Of a stretch of 10,130 nucleotides of DNA, positions 1 to 6,437 are shown in pieces. This DNA comes from Planctomycetota bacterium (lineage in GTDB: Bacteria > Planctomycetota > UBA1135 > UBA2386), in NCBI GenBank assembly GCA_020425915.1, contig JAGQQZ010000599.1, forward strand, positions 1-10,130, read 5' to 3'. How positions within the stretch are numbered: the stretch's first letter is position 1; each line of letters begins with the position of its first letter. The notes under the pieces were generated by a model. The model had not been told where the DNA came from and did not search any database. It saw nothing but the letters and a program-made list of their open reading frames with translations. The position numbers and the translations under genes are program-made.

Positions 1-26
1 ACGCCCCAGACGCTACGCTCCTCGGT

Positions 27-1478
27 GTGAGCTGCTCGATCCCGATTCGTGTTCTCCTCGTCGTTCTCGGCCTGTCCTGTGCCAGCGTCGCGCGCGCGCA
101 GGACGCCGAGCTCGTGCTGCGTTGCACCGTGGTCTCGCCGGTGCCCGACCCGGACGAGGTGTCGTACGAGGACTGTCTGACGACGCTGCGTTTCGACGTC
201 GAGCAGAACATCAGCGGCACCGTCGATTCCGACACCGTGGTCGGCGTGTTCTGGGGCATGCGCTTCGGCAAGAAGTCACCGGCTGCGGCCCTCGCCGTCG
301 GCGACCGGATCCAAGGCAAGTTCGTGCAGTGGGCGCTGCGGGCGCGCAAGCTCGAGGCGTTCCCGCGGATCGACAAGACCAAGGACTTCGAGTCCCCCGT
401 TCGGTACGCGGTCGAGTGGCACAAGCTCGAGGACGGCGCCGCACCGAAGGTCCCGACGGACGCTCCCGCGGCCGATGACGACGACGACTCGGACGAGCCG
501 TCGGAGCCGGCGGCGTCGTCCCACGCCCCGGACGACCGGACGATGGGCGAGAGGATCCGCGCGGTGCTGCGTGCCCACGGCGGGCAGCCGATCGGGGGGC
601 CGCCGCTGCGCGACTTCGCGAACCGGTTCTTCGACTACGACTACCTCGTGCAGGATCGGTTCTGGGACGTCCCGCCAGGCGCCGATGCCGACGGTCCGCT
701 CGCGGTGATCGCGGACTTCCGGCGACAACTCGACGCGCGCGGGGTTCGGCTGCACGTCGTGTTCGTGCCGTGTGGCGCCGCGGCCCTGCCCGGCCTCGCG
801 ACGCGGACGCCGTACGACGCGAATCGTGACGGACGGATCGACGACTACTTCCAGGCGTTCGCCAAGGAGGTCGCAGCACTCGGCGTCGGCTCGTCGGACT
901 GCTTGCCGACGCTGCTGTCGCAGCCGGTTCGAACCTACTTGAACGCCGAATACCCCGCCTACCTCGTCAGCGCGCCCTATTGGGCGCCGTGGGCGGCAGC
1001 GGAATGCGCGCAGATGGTCGCGAATCAGATCCGTGCACTGCCCGACGCGGCCCAGTTCGGAGAATGGAAGAAGTACATGTCGACGACCCGCAAGGTCACG
1101 GAGCGGATCTCGACGAAGATCTCGGCTCGGTTCGGCGCGTCGGTTTCGTCGAACACGCTGTTCGAGATCGTCCAGCCCGAGGAGAAGGCCAAGGGCGTGC
1201 TGCTCGGTCGCGACGACGACGCCAGTACGATCTGGGTCCTCGGTGACCGCTGGACGAGCATCCACGGCAAGCGGAAGTCCGACTTCGCTTCGCACCTCGC
1301 GGCCGAGATCGGTGCCCCGGTGCGCGTTTTCGCGACGCGCGGCGACGATCCGCACGAGGCGCGGCGGAGACTCTGTGACCACGGCATCCCGGCTCACGTG
1401 AAGCTGCTCGTCTGGCAGATCTCGGTCCCGTCCCTCGCTGACCCGGCGAGTTGGAACCGCTACTCGATCGCGAAGTAG
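27..1478 (+). CDS. Exported SGNH/AlgX-like protein, probable pseudoenzyme
   Basis: The 483-residue protein begins at GTG 27 with a good signal peptide: a basic/hydrophobic stretch at residues 5-22 and a likely cut after ARA before QDAEL. Residues about 25-135 form a separate beta-rich-looking domain that I cannot name. An acidic linker (residues 150-157, mostly Asp) follows. The C-terminal half resembles the AlgX/AlgJ branch of SGNH hydrolases, which O-acetylate exopolysaccharides. It has a strand-like IADFRRQLDARGVRLHVVFVP segment near residues 228-248, APYWAPW at 316-322 where the family has D-x-H-W, and VLGDRWTS near 404-411 where the family has GDS plus an aromatic. Asp, His and Ser of the expected triad therefore appear as Ala, Tyr and Arg408, which suggests a non-catalytic fold. 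The family call is by eye. The frame stays open to the left window edge, so an upstream start cannot be excluded, but the signal peptide supports GTG 27. It is the first visible gene of the four-gene run. Confidence 0.6.
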   Translation: MSCSIPIRVLLVVLGLSCASVARAQDAELVLRCTVVSPVPDPDEVSYEDCLTTLRFDVEQNISGTVDSDTVVGVFWGMRFGKKSPAAALAVGDRIQGKFVQWALRARKLEAFPRIDKTKDFESPVRYAVEWHKLEDGAAPKVPTDAPAADDDDDSDEPSEPAASSHAPDDRTMGERIRAVLRAHGGQPIGGPPLRDFANRFFDYDYLVQDRFWDVPPGADADGPLAVIADFRRQLDARGVRLHVVFVPCGAAALPGLATRTPYDANRDGRIDDYFQAFAKEVAALGVGSSDCLPTLLSQPVRTYLNAEYPAYLVSAPYWAPWAAAECAQMVANQIRALPDAAQFGEWKKYMSTTRKVTERISTKISARFGASVSSNTLFEIVQPEEKAKGVLLGRDDDASTIWVLGDRWTSIHGKRKSDFASHLAAEIGAPVRVFATRGDDPHEARRRLCDHGIPAHVKLLVWQISVPSLADPASWNRYSIAK

Positions 1479-1510
1479 AGCCGGGTCTTCCTCGTCTCGA
1501 CTCGCACACG

Positions 1511-3868
1511 ATGACGAACACAAGAAACTGGATCCTCGCCGCGCTGATCACGAGCCCGCTCGCCGCGCAGGGCGGCGCCGTCGGCTTCGCCCAGGCCTGC
1601 CTCGACGCGACGCGGGACGCGGTCGTGCTCAACGTCGCGGCGCACCCCGACGACGAGGCCGCGCGGACGATGGTCATGCTGCGGCACAAGTACGGTCTGC
1701 GGACGGTGACGGTCTACACGACCTGCGGTGGCGGCGGGCAGAACGCGGTCGGGCGTGAGATCGGGGAGCGGCTCGCCGCGATCCGGATCCGCGAGACGCT
1801 CGCGGCCGCGAAGCACACCGGCACCGAGGTGCGCTGGCTCGGGTTCGAGGACTTCGGCTACTCGAAGTCGCGCGAGGAGACGATCGCGCATTGGGGCGGC
1901 GAGGCCGAGTTGCTGAAGCGCATGGCGGCCGTCGTCGACGAGGTGCATCCCGACCTCGTGATCACCAACCACGGGCTGACGCGCGGCCACGGGCATCACC
2001 AGGCCTCGGCCTGGGCGATCCGCGAGATCTGCAAGCAGCGGAAGCTACCGCTGCTCGAACGGGTGTTCGAAGGGCCGGCGCCGATCGTGTTCGACGCCCG
2101 CGAGGTCGACCCGGTGCGAGGCAACAGCTACGCGGAGCAGGCCTACGACGGGTGGCGCGAGCACGCGACGCAGGGGCCGTGGAGTGGATTCCCCCTGGCG
2201 GAGGCGAAGGCGGACAAGTGGACGCCGGTCAACGACGAGGCGAAGGCGCTCGGCGACGATCCGGTGGCGAAGCTGCCGTCGATGTTCGACGCGGAGCTGT
2301 TCGGGAGAATGCTGCTAGGCGGGGGCAATGACCCGCAGCGAGTCCAGGCGGAATTCGCTGCGTTCGCTGCAGATCGTTCGCGGTCGGACCACGTCCGCGA
2401 GGCGCGCCGGCTCCTGCCGTTCCTGCGAGAGTTCCGGATTCACGACGCGTCGGACGATGCGACCCACGCGAATGGCGAGCATCCGGTCTCCGGCGCATCG
2501 CTCCGGATCGGCGAGCGAATGGCGCGCCGAATCGATGCGCTCGAACGCGTGGTGCTCCTCATCGGCGAGCGAATGGCGCGCCGAATCGACGCGCTCGAAC
2601 GCGTGGTGCTCCTCGGATCCGGTGCATCGTTCGACGTGGCGCTGACATCGAACCGAATCGCCCGCGGACAGCCGGCCAAGGTCGTCGCTGCGTTGCGAGG
2701 CTTGGACGTCGACGCCAAGGCGTCGGTGCTCGGTGGCGAGTCCGTCGGATTCGAGCGTGGGGTCGCCGAGTGCTCGTTCACGGTTCCGACGCGTCTTCCG
2801 GTCGGAGACCGCGCGGCCGAACTGATGCAGTCCGTTCGCGTGCCCGTCGTCGCGGAGTTCGAGCTCGAAGGCGTTCCGTTCCGGATCCAACGTTTCGTCG
2901 AAGTCCCGCTCGGCCCGACCCTCCGCGTCGACTGGCCGCGCCCCGCGATGTTCGTCCCGTCCGGCGCGCCGTGGGAGCGCGTCGTCTCGCTCGAAGTCGA
3001 GTCGTTCGCCGGCGAAGCCGTCGAGCACGACATCCTGTTCCGCGTGCCGCGCAGCGTCACGGTCGAGACCGTGCCCGCGAAGCTGAAGCTCGACCCCGAA
3101 CACTCGAAGACGCGCATCTTCGTCCGCCTGCGCGGCGACGGCACGACCGAGGACCGCTTCACACTGCGTGCACGGATCGGCGACGCGACGCCCGAGCTCC
3201 TGGAAGTCCAACCGCTGCCGGCGAGCGCGACCGAGTCCCTGCGGGTCGCCCTGGTCCGTGGCCCGGACGACACGACCGAGCGGTTCCTCGCCGACCTCGG
3301 CGTCGCCTACGAGGCGCTCGACGAGACCGAACTCGCGGTCGCCGATCTCTCCGAGTTCACGACGCTGCTGCTCGACATCCGCGCCTACCACCACCGGCCG
3401 GACCTCGCGAACCACCGCGACCGGATCTTCGCGTTCTACGAGAACGGGGGTCGCGTCGTCGCCTGCTACCACAAGCCGCGCGAGTGGAACGAGCGCCCGG
3501 GCAAGCCGTCGCTCGCGCCGCTCGAGCTCCACGTCGGCAACCAGCGCGTCAGCGAGGAGGATGCGGCGGTCGAGATCCTCGAGCCCGAGCATGCGCTGCT
3601 GACGAAGCCGTTCGGGATCGATGGCTCGTGCTTCGAGGGCTGGGTGCAGGAGCGCGGTCTCAACTTCCCCGACAAGTGGGACCCGGACTGGCGGCCGCTG
3701 CTGCGGATGCACGACACGGGCGAGAAGCCGCTCGACACGTCGTTGCTGGTGCTGCCGAGCGAGAGCGGCAAGGGCGAGTACGTCTACTGCTCGCTCGCGC
3801 TCTACCGCCAGATCCGCGCCGGCCACGCGGGCGCCGCGCGCCTGTTGATCAACCTGCTGACGCCGTGA
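1511..3868 (+). CDS. Exported PIG-L (LmbE-like) family deacetylase with C-terminal extension
   Basis: This 785-residue protein belongs to the PIG-L/LmbE family of zinc-dependent N-acetyl-sugar deacetylases. I chose ATG 1511 over an in-frame TTG at 1451 because it starts a signal peptide (MTNTRNWILAALITSPLAAQ) and leaves a 32 bp gap after the previous gene. The metal-binding and catalytic motif AHPDDE is at residues 44-49, and the second zinc-ligand motif GHGHH is at 159-163. The catalytic domain covers roughly residues 35-270. It is followed by a helical linker, then beta-rich regions (about 365-570), and a C-terminal domain (578-785) with alternating strands and helices (RVALVRGPDDTTERF, TTLLLDIRAYHH, NGGRVVACYHK) resembling a glutamine-amidotransferase-like fold. 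Classical PIG-L enzymes are about 230-300 residues, so this is a long secreted variant. The linker holds an 18-residue tandem duplication (2507-2614). The substrate is unknown; an N-acetylated sugar is the family-based guess. Confidence 0.88.
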   Translation: MTNTRNWILAALITSPLAAQGGAVGFAQACLDATRDAVVLNVAAHPDDEAARTMVMLRHKYGLRTVTVYTTCGGGGQNAVGREIGERLAAIRIRETLAAAKHTGTEVRWLGFEDFGYSKSREETIAHWGGEAELLKRMAAVVDEVHPDLVITNHGLTRGHGHHQASAWAIREICKQRKLPLLERVFEGPAPIVFDAREVDPVRGNSYAEQAYDGWREHATQGPWSGFPLAEAKADKWTPVNDEAKALGDDPVAKLPSMFDAELFGRMLLGGGNDPQRVQAEFAAFAADRSRSDHVREARRLLPFLREFRIHDASDDATHANGEHPVSGASLRIGERMARRIDALERVVLLIGERMARRIDALERVVLLGSGASFDVALTSNRIARGQPAKVVAALRGLDVDAKASVLGGESVGFERGVAECSFTVPTRLPVGDRAAELMQSVRVPVVAEFELEGVPFRIQRFVEVPLGPTLRVDWPRPAMFVPSGAPWERVVSLEVESFAGEAVEHDILFRVPRSVTVETVPAKLKLDPEHSKTRIFVRLRGDGTTEDRFTLRARIGDATPELLEVQPLPASATESLRVALVRGPDDTTERFLADLGVAYEALDETELAVADLSEFTTLLLDIRAYHHRPDLANHRDRIFAFYENGGRVVACYHKPREWNERPGKPSLAPLELHVGNQRVSEEDAAVEILEPEHALLTKPFGIDGSCFEGWVQERGLNFPDKWDPDWRPLLRMHDTGEKPLDTSLLVLPSESGKGEYVYCSLALYRQIRAGHAGAARLLINLLTP
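2507..2614 (+). repeat. 54-bp in-frame tandem duplication (two copies)
   Basis: Copy 1 is 2507-2560 and copy 2 is 2561-2614. They are directly adjacent and differ at one base, T2536 versus C2590, a silent GAT/GAC change. Each copy encodes IGERMARRIDALERVVLL, so the deacetylase gains one extra amphipathic-helix-sized segment in the linker after its catalytic domain. Near identity at the DNA level points to a recent duplication. Because the unit is a multiple of three, the frame is kept. Confidence 0.97.
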
Positions 3869-4983
3869 AGCCCGACATCCTGATCCTCGGCGCGGGCCTC
3901 GCCGGCACGAGTCTCGCATGGCACCTCGCCGGACGAGCGCGCGTCCGGGTGCTCGAGCAGGGGCCGCAGCCGTGTGCCGAGGCTTCGGCGCAGAACGCCG
4001 GGATGATACGCCGACTCGTGCCGAGCGCGCGCGAACGGGCCTGGGCGTGCCGCACGCACGAGCGGCTCGCCGAGCGATTGCCCGACTGGGCCGACGCGGA
4101 TCCGTTCCGCCGCACGGGTTCCTTGATCGCGCTCGGCGACGCCGACTCGAGCGAGGCGCATGCACTCGAGGCCGCGGCGATCGGGTTGCGCGAACGCGGG
4201 GTCGGCGTCGAACGTGTGGGCGGCGCGGAACTCGTGCGACACGCGCCGGCGTTCGCCGGTAGCGCCGTCGCGCACGGCTACTGGATCGAGGACGACGGCG
4301 TCTGCGATCCGCACGCGCTCGGCGCCGGCTTCGTCCGCGGGGCGCTCCGACGCGGTGTCCGCTTCGACTTCGACACCCGCGTGGACCGGATCCTCACGGT
4401 TGGCGATCGCGTGGTCGGCGTCGAGGCGGGTGGTGAGACGATCCACGCCGGACACGTCGTCGTCGCGACGGCCGCCTGGACGCCACGCCTCGTCGCGCCG
4501 CTGGGGATCGAGCGCCCGCTACTTCCGTTCGCGCGCCACCTGTTCTTCTCCGAACCGCACGCGCTCGCGACCCAGGAGCACCCGTGGTGCTGGATCGACG
4601 ACGCCGGCGTCTACGTGCGACCGGAGACCGGCGCCTTCCTGTGTTCGCCGTGCGACGAGACGCTGGTCGAGGTCTCGCCCGGGCCGGGGTCGCGCCGTGC
4701 GGTCCAGCCGCTCGGTCGCGCGATCGCCCACGACAAGCTCGAGCGTTGGCTGCCGGCGTTGCGCGACCTGCGGTTGCACCAGGGCTGGGTCGGGATCCGC
4801 ACGTTCACGCCGAGCCGCGAGGCCCTGGTCGGTCCTGACCAGGATCTCGCCGGTCTGTTCTGGATGACGGCGTTCGGTGGCTTCGGCGTGAGCTGCGCGT
4901 TCGGTGCCGGCGAAACCGCGGCCGATCGCTTGACCGGGACCCGCGCGGAGCATCCGATCGACGAATGCTCCGCCGATGCCTGA
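3865..4983 (+). CDS. FAD-dependent oxidoreductase, DAO family
   Basis: The 372-residue protein starts at GTG 3865, which overlaps the deacetylase stop by 4 bp (GTGA), so the two are probably translationally coupled. An in-frame extension upstream of 3865 overlaps the deacetylase and looks like shadow sequence. The N terminus has a Rossmann FAD-binding motif, ILILGAGLAGTSLAWHL with GAGLAG at residues 9-14, followed by VLEQG for the ribose contact. DGVCDPHALGAGFVRGALRRGV and GHVVVATAAWTP are typical mid-domain segments of the DAO/glycine-oxidase-like family (PF01266), and GGFGVS at 338-343 matches the C-terminal FAD-closing segment. There is no signal peptide, so it is probably cytoplasmic, unlike its neighbours. 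Such enzymes oxidise amino acids or secondary and N-methylated amines. I see nothing that fixes the substrate. Confidence 0.85.
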   Translation: MKPDILILGAGLAGTSLAWHLAGRARVRVLEQGPQPCAEASAQNAGMIRRLVPSARERAWACRTHERLAERLPDWADADPFRRTGSLIALGDADSSEAHALEAAAIGLRERGVGVERVGGAELVRHAPAFAGSAVAHGYWIEDDGVCDPHALGAGFVRGALRRGVRFDFDTRVDRILTVGDRVVGVEAGGETIHAGHVVVATAAWTPRLVAPLGIERPLLPFARHLFFSEPHALATQEHPWCWIDDAGVYVRPETGAFLCSPCDETLVEVSPGPGSRRAVQPLGRAIAHDKLERWLPALRDLRLHQGWVGIRTFTPSREALVGPDQDLAGLFWMTAFGGFGVSCAFGAGETAADRLTGTRAEHPIDECSADA

Positions 4984-6374
4984 TCGCGCTCGCCTGCTGT
5001 GCGAGCATCCAAGCCCAGGAACTCTGGATGCCCGCCGTGTTCGGCGACCACATGGTGCTGCAGCGCGACGCCGCGCCGAAGCTGTTCGGCCGGACCAAAC
5101 CGGGCGCGGTCGTCGTCGCGATCGGTTCGTGGGACGACGAGCGGCGCGAGGTGAAGGCCGACGCCGACGGTTCGTTCGCGATCACACTCGAGACCTCGGC
5201 CGAGCGTGGCCCGTTCGAGCTCGTGGTCGAGGCCGACGGCGCGAAGCGCACGTTCCGTGACGTCCTGCTCGGTGAGGTCTGGCTGTGCAGCGGTCAGTCG
5301 AACATGGAGTGGCCCATCCGCGCGACGAAGTCCGGGGTGGAGGGCGCGCGCGAGAACCTGGATCCGGACGTGCGCTGGTTCCACGTGCCGAACCGGCCGT
5401 CGTTCACACCGCGGGCCGACTGCGAAGGGGCGTGGCAGCCGAGCGAACCGGAGTCGATCGGCGACCGGAGCGCCGTCGCGTTCTGGTTCGCGCACGCACT
5501 GCGCGAGGAACTCGATGCGCCGATCGGACTGATCCAGTCCGACGTCGGCGGCACGCCGGCCGAGTCGTGGACGAGCGTCGCACGGCTGCGCGAGGTCGGT
5601 GGATTCGACCGGAAGCTCGCGCTCGTCGCCGAGGCCGAGGCGGCGGGCAACGAGCTGTCGACGCAGTTCCCGGCCGTGCTCTTCGGCGGGATGATCCAGC
5701 CGATCATCGGCTACCGATTCCGCGGCGCGATCTGGTACCAGGGCGAGAGCAACGTCGGTCGGGCGCGGCAGTACGCGCGGCTGTTCCCGGCGATGATCGG
5801 CGACTGGCGCGAGCGGCAGGGACGCGAGTTCCCGTTCTACTTCGTGCAGATCGCGCCGTTCGCCTATCGCGAGGACCGCGGCGAGGCGGCTGAGTTGCGG
5901 GAGGCGCAGTTCCTGACGATGCGCAACATGCCGAACACGGGCATGGTCGTGACCGCCGACATCGGCGACTCGGCCGACATCCATCCGAAGGACAAGCGCA
6001 CCGTCGGCGAACGGCTCGCCCGCTGGGCCCTCGCCCACGACTACGAGGTCGAAGTCGAGTTCAGCGGACCGGTCTACTCGGGTAGCCGGGTCGAGGGCGG
6101 CCGGATCCGGGTGTTCTTCGACCATGCGGACGGCCTCACGTTCGGTGACCGGGGGCCGGCGTGCCTCACGGTCGCCGGGTCGGACCGGAAGTTCGTCCCT
6201 GCCCAGGCGAAGGTCGAGGACGGTTCGATCCTGGTGTGGAGCGACGAAGTCGAGGCTCCCGTCGCCGTGCGGATGGCGTGGGGGGCGGCCGACGAACCGA
6301 CACTTCGGAACGGTGCGGATCTGCCCGCCTCGCCATTTCGGACCGATGATTGGCCCCTGGTCAGCCAGGGGTAG
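4965..6374 (+). CDS. Exported sialate O-acetylesterase family protein
   Basis: The 469-residue protein starts at ATG 4965, inside the end of the oxidoreductase gene (19 bp overlap, different frame). It opens with a signal peptide (MLRRCLIALACCASIQA, likely cut before QELW). It then follows the usual plan of the SASA family (PF03629). LWMPAVFGDHMVLQRD near the N terminus begins a beta-sandwich. Next is the nucleophile block CSGQSNMEW (GQSN at 110-113, catalytic Ser112), then QSDVGGTPAESW, then WYQGESN at 257-263. The catalytic Asp/His segment DIHP is at 338-341. The length matches bacterial family members, and all catalytic motifs are intact. The family removes O-acetyl groups from sialic acids and, in environmental bacteria, probably from other acetylated glycans. 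It is the last gene of the run and is followed by two hairpins. Confidence 0.92.
   Translation: MLRRCLIALACCASIQAQELWMPAVFGDHMVLQRDAAPKLFGRTKPGAVVVAIGSWDDERREVKADADGSFAITLETSAERGPFELVVEADGAKRTFRDVLLGEVWLCSGQSNMEWPIRATKSGVEGARENLDPDVRWFHVPNRPSFTPRADCEGAWQPSEPESIGDRSAVAFWFAHALREELDAPIGLIQSDVGGTPAESWTSVARLREVGGFDRKLALVAEAEAAGNELSTQFPAVLFGGMIQPIIGYRFRGAIWYQGESNVGRARQYARLFPAMIGDWRERQGREFPFYFVQIAPFAYREDRGEAAELREAQFLTMRNMPNTGMVVTADIGDSADIHPKDKRTVGERLARWALAHDYEVEVEFSGPVYSGSRVEGGRIRVFFDHADGLTFGDRGPACLTVAGSDRKFVPAQAKVEDGSILVWSDEVEAPVAVRMAWGAADEPTLRNGADLPASPFRTDDWPLVSQG
6354..6371 (+). terminator. Hairpin 1 at the end of the esterase gene
   Basis: CCCCTGG (6354-6360) and CCAGGGG (6365-6371) are perfect complements around the tetraloop TCAG. 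The hairpin covers the last sense codons of the esterase gene and ends just before its TAG stop. No T run follows, so it is not a classic intrinsic terminator. It may act with the second hairpin or protect the 3' end of the message. Confidence 0.45.
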
Positions 6375-6391
6375 CGCGGTCGGAACCGCGC
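6374..6391 (+). terminator. Hairpin 2 just after the esterase stop
   Basis: GCGCGGT (6374-6380) and ACCGCGC (6385-6391) pair perfectly over 7 bp around the tetraloop CGGA, starting at the last base of the TAG stop. It lies 2 bp after hairpin 1 and has the same stem and loop size. No T run follows. It is a likely end point for the four-gene transcript, or part of the leader of the next gene, whose start is 46 bp further on. Confidence 0.5.
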
Positions 6392-6437
6392 GGTGGTAGG
6401 ATCACGCGGCACGTATCCCTTCTGACTCCTATCCGAA

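Noticed and set aside
276..1523. 415-codon open frame on the minus strand opposite the first gene
   Set aside because: It has no motif, signal peptide or family resemblance. The plus-strand frame has a signal peptide and an SGNH-like pattern.
2770..3864. N-terminal extension of the DAO oxidoreductase
   Set aside because: The frame is open, but the extension is Arg/Pro-rich shadow of the deacetylase gene, and the FAD motif sits at the normal distance from GTG 3865.
2315..4165. 616-codon open frame on the minus strand opposite the deacetylase
   Set aside because: Its product is Arg-rich, low-complexity sequence with no recognisable motif. Long antisense frames are expected opposite G/C-third-position genes.
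4611..6125. 504-codon open frame on the minus strand opposite the esterase
   Set aside because: It is antisense to a well-supported gene with all catalytic motifs, and its composition is typical of a shadow frame.
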